From Alistipes sp. (lineage in GTDB: Bacteria > Bacteroidota > Bacteroidia > Bacteroidales > Rikenellaceae), in assembly GCA_017391665.1 (NCBI GenBank), contig JAFOXS010000171.1, positions 1-6,580 of the forward strand: 6,580 nucleotides of DNA, written 5' to 3'. The position numbers and the translations under genes are program-made. Position 1 is the stretch's first letter, and every line of letters begins with the position of its first letter. The notes under the pieces were generated by a model. It was not told where the DNA came from. It did no database searches and saw only the letters and a list, made by a program, of their open reading frames with translations. This document shows positions 5,604-6,580 of the stretch, piece after piece.

Positions 5604-6580
5604 ATGCGTTTTGATACAGTAATTATCGGAGGTGGCCTTGCAGGCCTTATCTGTGGCATACGCCTTGCCAAGCAGGGTGAGCGTTGTGCTATTGTTTCGT
5701 TGGGTCATAGCGCATTGCACTTCTCATCAGGCTCGCTCGAATTGCTTGGTGCGCTGCCCGATGGAACGGCTGTGGTATCGCCGAGTGATGCCTTGGTGCA
5801 GTTGCGAGGCATGGCACCGCAGCACCCCTATGCACGATTTGATAGCGAACGTTTTCTGTCGCTGGCCGACGAGGGTCGATCTCTGTTGCAGGAGGCTGGT
5901 ATTGGCGTTTACGGCACTGCGGAGCATAACCACTATCGACTTACTCCCGTGGGGGCTATGAAACCTGCATGGCTGACATTTGAAGGCTATGTGCATAGTG
6001 AAAAGTCGGATAAGTTGCCATGGCAGAGCGTTGCTCTGTTCAATGCAGAGGGATTCCTCGACTTTTATCCACAGTTCCTCCGTGATGAGATATTGCATAT
6101 GGGAACAAAATGCCGCGTATACACGTTCAATCTAAAGGAGTTGGAACAGATTCGCCAAAATCCCACCGAGATGCGTTCGGCAAATATAGCTCGTATCTTT
6201 GATAAAGCTGAAACGCTTGATGCTCTGGCAGATGCCATTGCTGGTCAGTTAGGTGATGAGGAGGCTGTGCTGTTGCCTGCTGTGCTGGGTGTTGACAGCC
6301 AGAGCGGCGTGAAATATCTTGAGAGTAAACTTAATCGTCCCGTTGAAGTTGTCGCTACGTTGCCCCCATCGGTGCCAGGTTTGCAGGTGCAGGCACTCCT
6401 GCGTCGTTACTTCCAGGAGTTGGGCGGCGTCTATATGCTGGGCGATACGGCTACCGGTTATCAGGCTGATGGCAATAGGATAAAATCAGTTTATACGCGC
6501 AATCATGGCGATATACCTCTCTCGGCCGATAATTTCGTGCTGGCTACGGGTAGCTTCTTTAGTGGTGGCCTGGAGGCAAC
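5604..6580 (+). CDS. glpB: Anaerobic glycerol-3-phosphate dehydrogenase subunit B, 3'-truncated by window end
   Basis: The frame from ATG 5604 is open for 325 full codons to the window edge with no stop; E. coli GlpB has about 419 residues, so roughly 90-95 are missing. GlpB is the second flavin subunit of the GlpABC complex and is thought to relay electrons from GlpA to the Fe-S subunit GlpC. The N-terminus MRFDTVIIGGGLAGL carries the dinucleotide-binding GGGLAG (9-14). The family hallmark SALHFSSGSLELL lies at 36-48, and LATGSFFSGGL is near the visible end (about 314-324), all very close to E. coli GlpB. Only one base (5603) separates it from the glpA stop, so the two genes are surely co-transcribed and probably translationally coupled; the A-rich end of glpA (5582-5603) serves as its leader. 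No damage is visible. glpC is expected downstream, beyond the window. Confidence 0.96.
   Translation, partial: MRFDTVIIGGGLAGLICGIRLAKQGERCAIVSLGHSALHFSSGSLELLGALPDGTAVVSPSDALVQLRGMAPQHPYARFDSERFLSLADEGRSLLQEAGIGVYGTAEHNHYRLTPVGAMKPAWLTFEGYVHSEKSDKLPWQSVALFNAEGFLDFYPQFLRDEILHMGTKCRVYTFNLKELEQIRQNPTEMRSANIARIFDKAETLDALADAIAGQLGDEEAVLLPAVLGVDSQSGVKYLESKLNRPVEVVATLPPSVPGLQVQALLRRYFQELGGVYMLGDTATGYQADGNRIKSVYTRNHGDIPLSADNFVLATGSFFSGGLEA

Noticed and set aside
5632..5961. 109-codon + strand open frame near the window end
   Set aside because: It is out of frame with glpB, which reads from 5604 to the window edge with clear GlpB motifs; this frame is a shadow.

Overview
This window looks like chromosomal DNA from a member of the Bacteroidales (phylum Bacteroidota). 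The evidence is the C-terminal end of a SusD/RagB nutrient-binding lipoprotein, a membrane protein resembling the Bacteroidota-restricted DUF6057 family, A-rich translation starts without a clear Shine-Dalgarno sequence, and two upstream elements that fit the Bacteroides-type promoter (TTTG, about 19 bases, then TAnnTTTG). The genus cannot be settled from the sequence alone. All genes are on the + strand.

Layout: (1) 1-240, tail of a susD-like gene, closed by a strong intrinsic terminator (274-312). (2) 313-428, intergenic with a good promoter candidate (331-361). (3) 429-3753, a two-gene unit: a polytopic inner-membrane protein of the DUF6057 type, then, 40 bases later, a lipoprotein that combines a beta-rich N-terminal domain, a CxxCH haem-c attachment motif and a TolB/PD40-type beta-propeller. 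A second strong terminator (3776-3807) ends it. (4) 3808-3991, intergenic with short repeats and a promoter candidate for the next operon. (5) 3992-6580, glpA and the first 325 codons of glpB, the two flavoprotein subunits of anaerobic glycerol-3-phosphate dehydrogenase. glpB runs off the window end, and glpC would be expected next.

How the genes work together: GlpA and GlpB should oxidise sn-glycerol 3-phosphate to dihydroxyacetone phosphate and pass electrons through an Fe-S subunit (GlpC, outside the window) to menaquinone. The DUF6057/haem-propeller pair has no function I can name. Its own promoter and flanking terminators mark it as a self-contained bicistronic unit, and it is the most interesting part of the window. 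Topology reasoning places the large C-terminal domain of the membrane protein in the periplasm, the compartment the lipoprotein enters, so the two products could meet there. Whether the pair has anything to do with the upstream SusD-type uptake locus is open. No RNA genes, CRISPR arrays, insertion sequences or attachment sites were seen.
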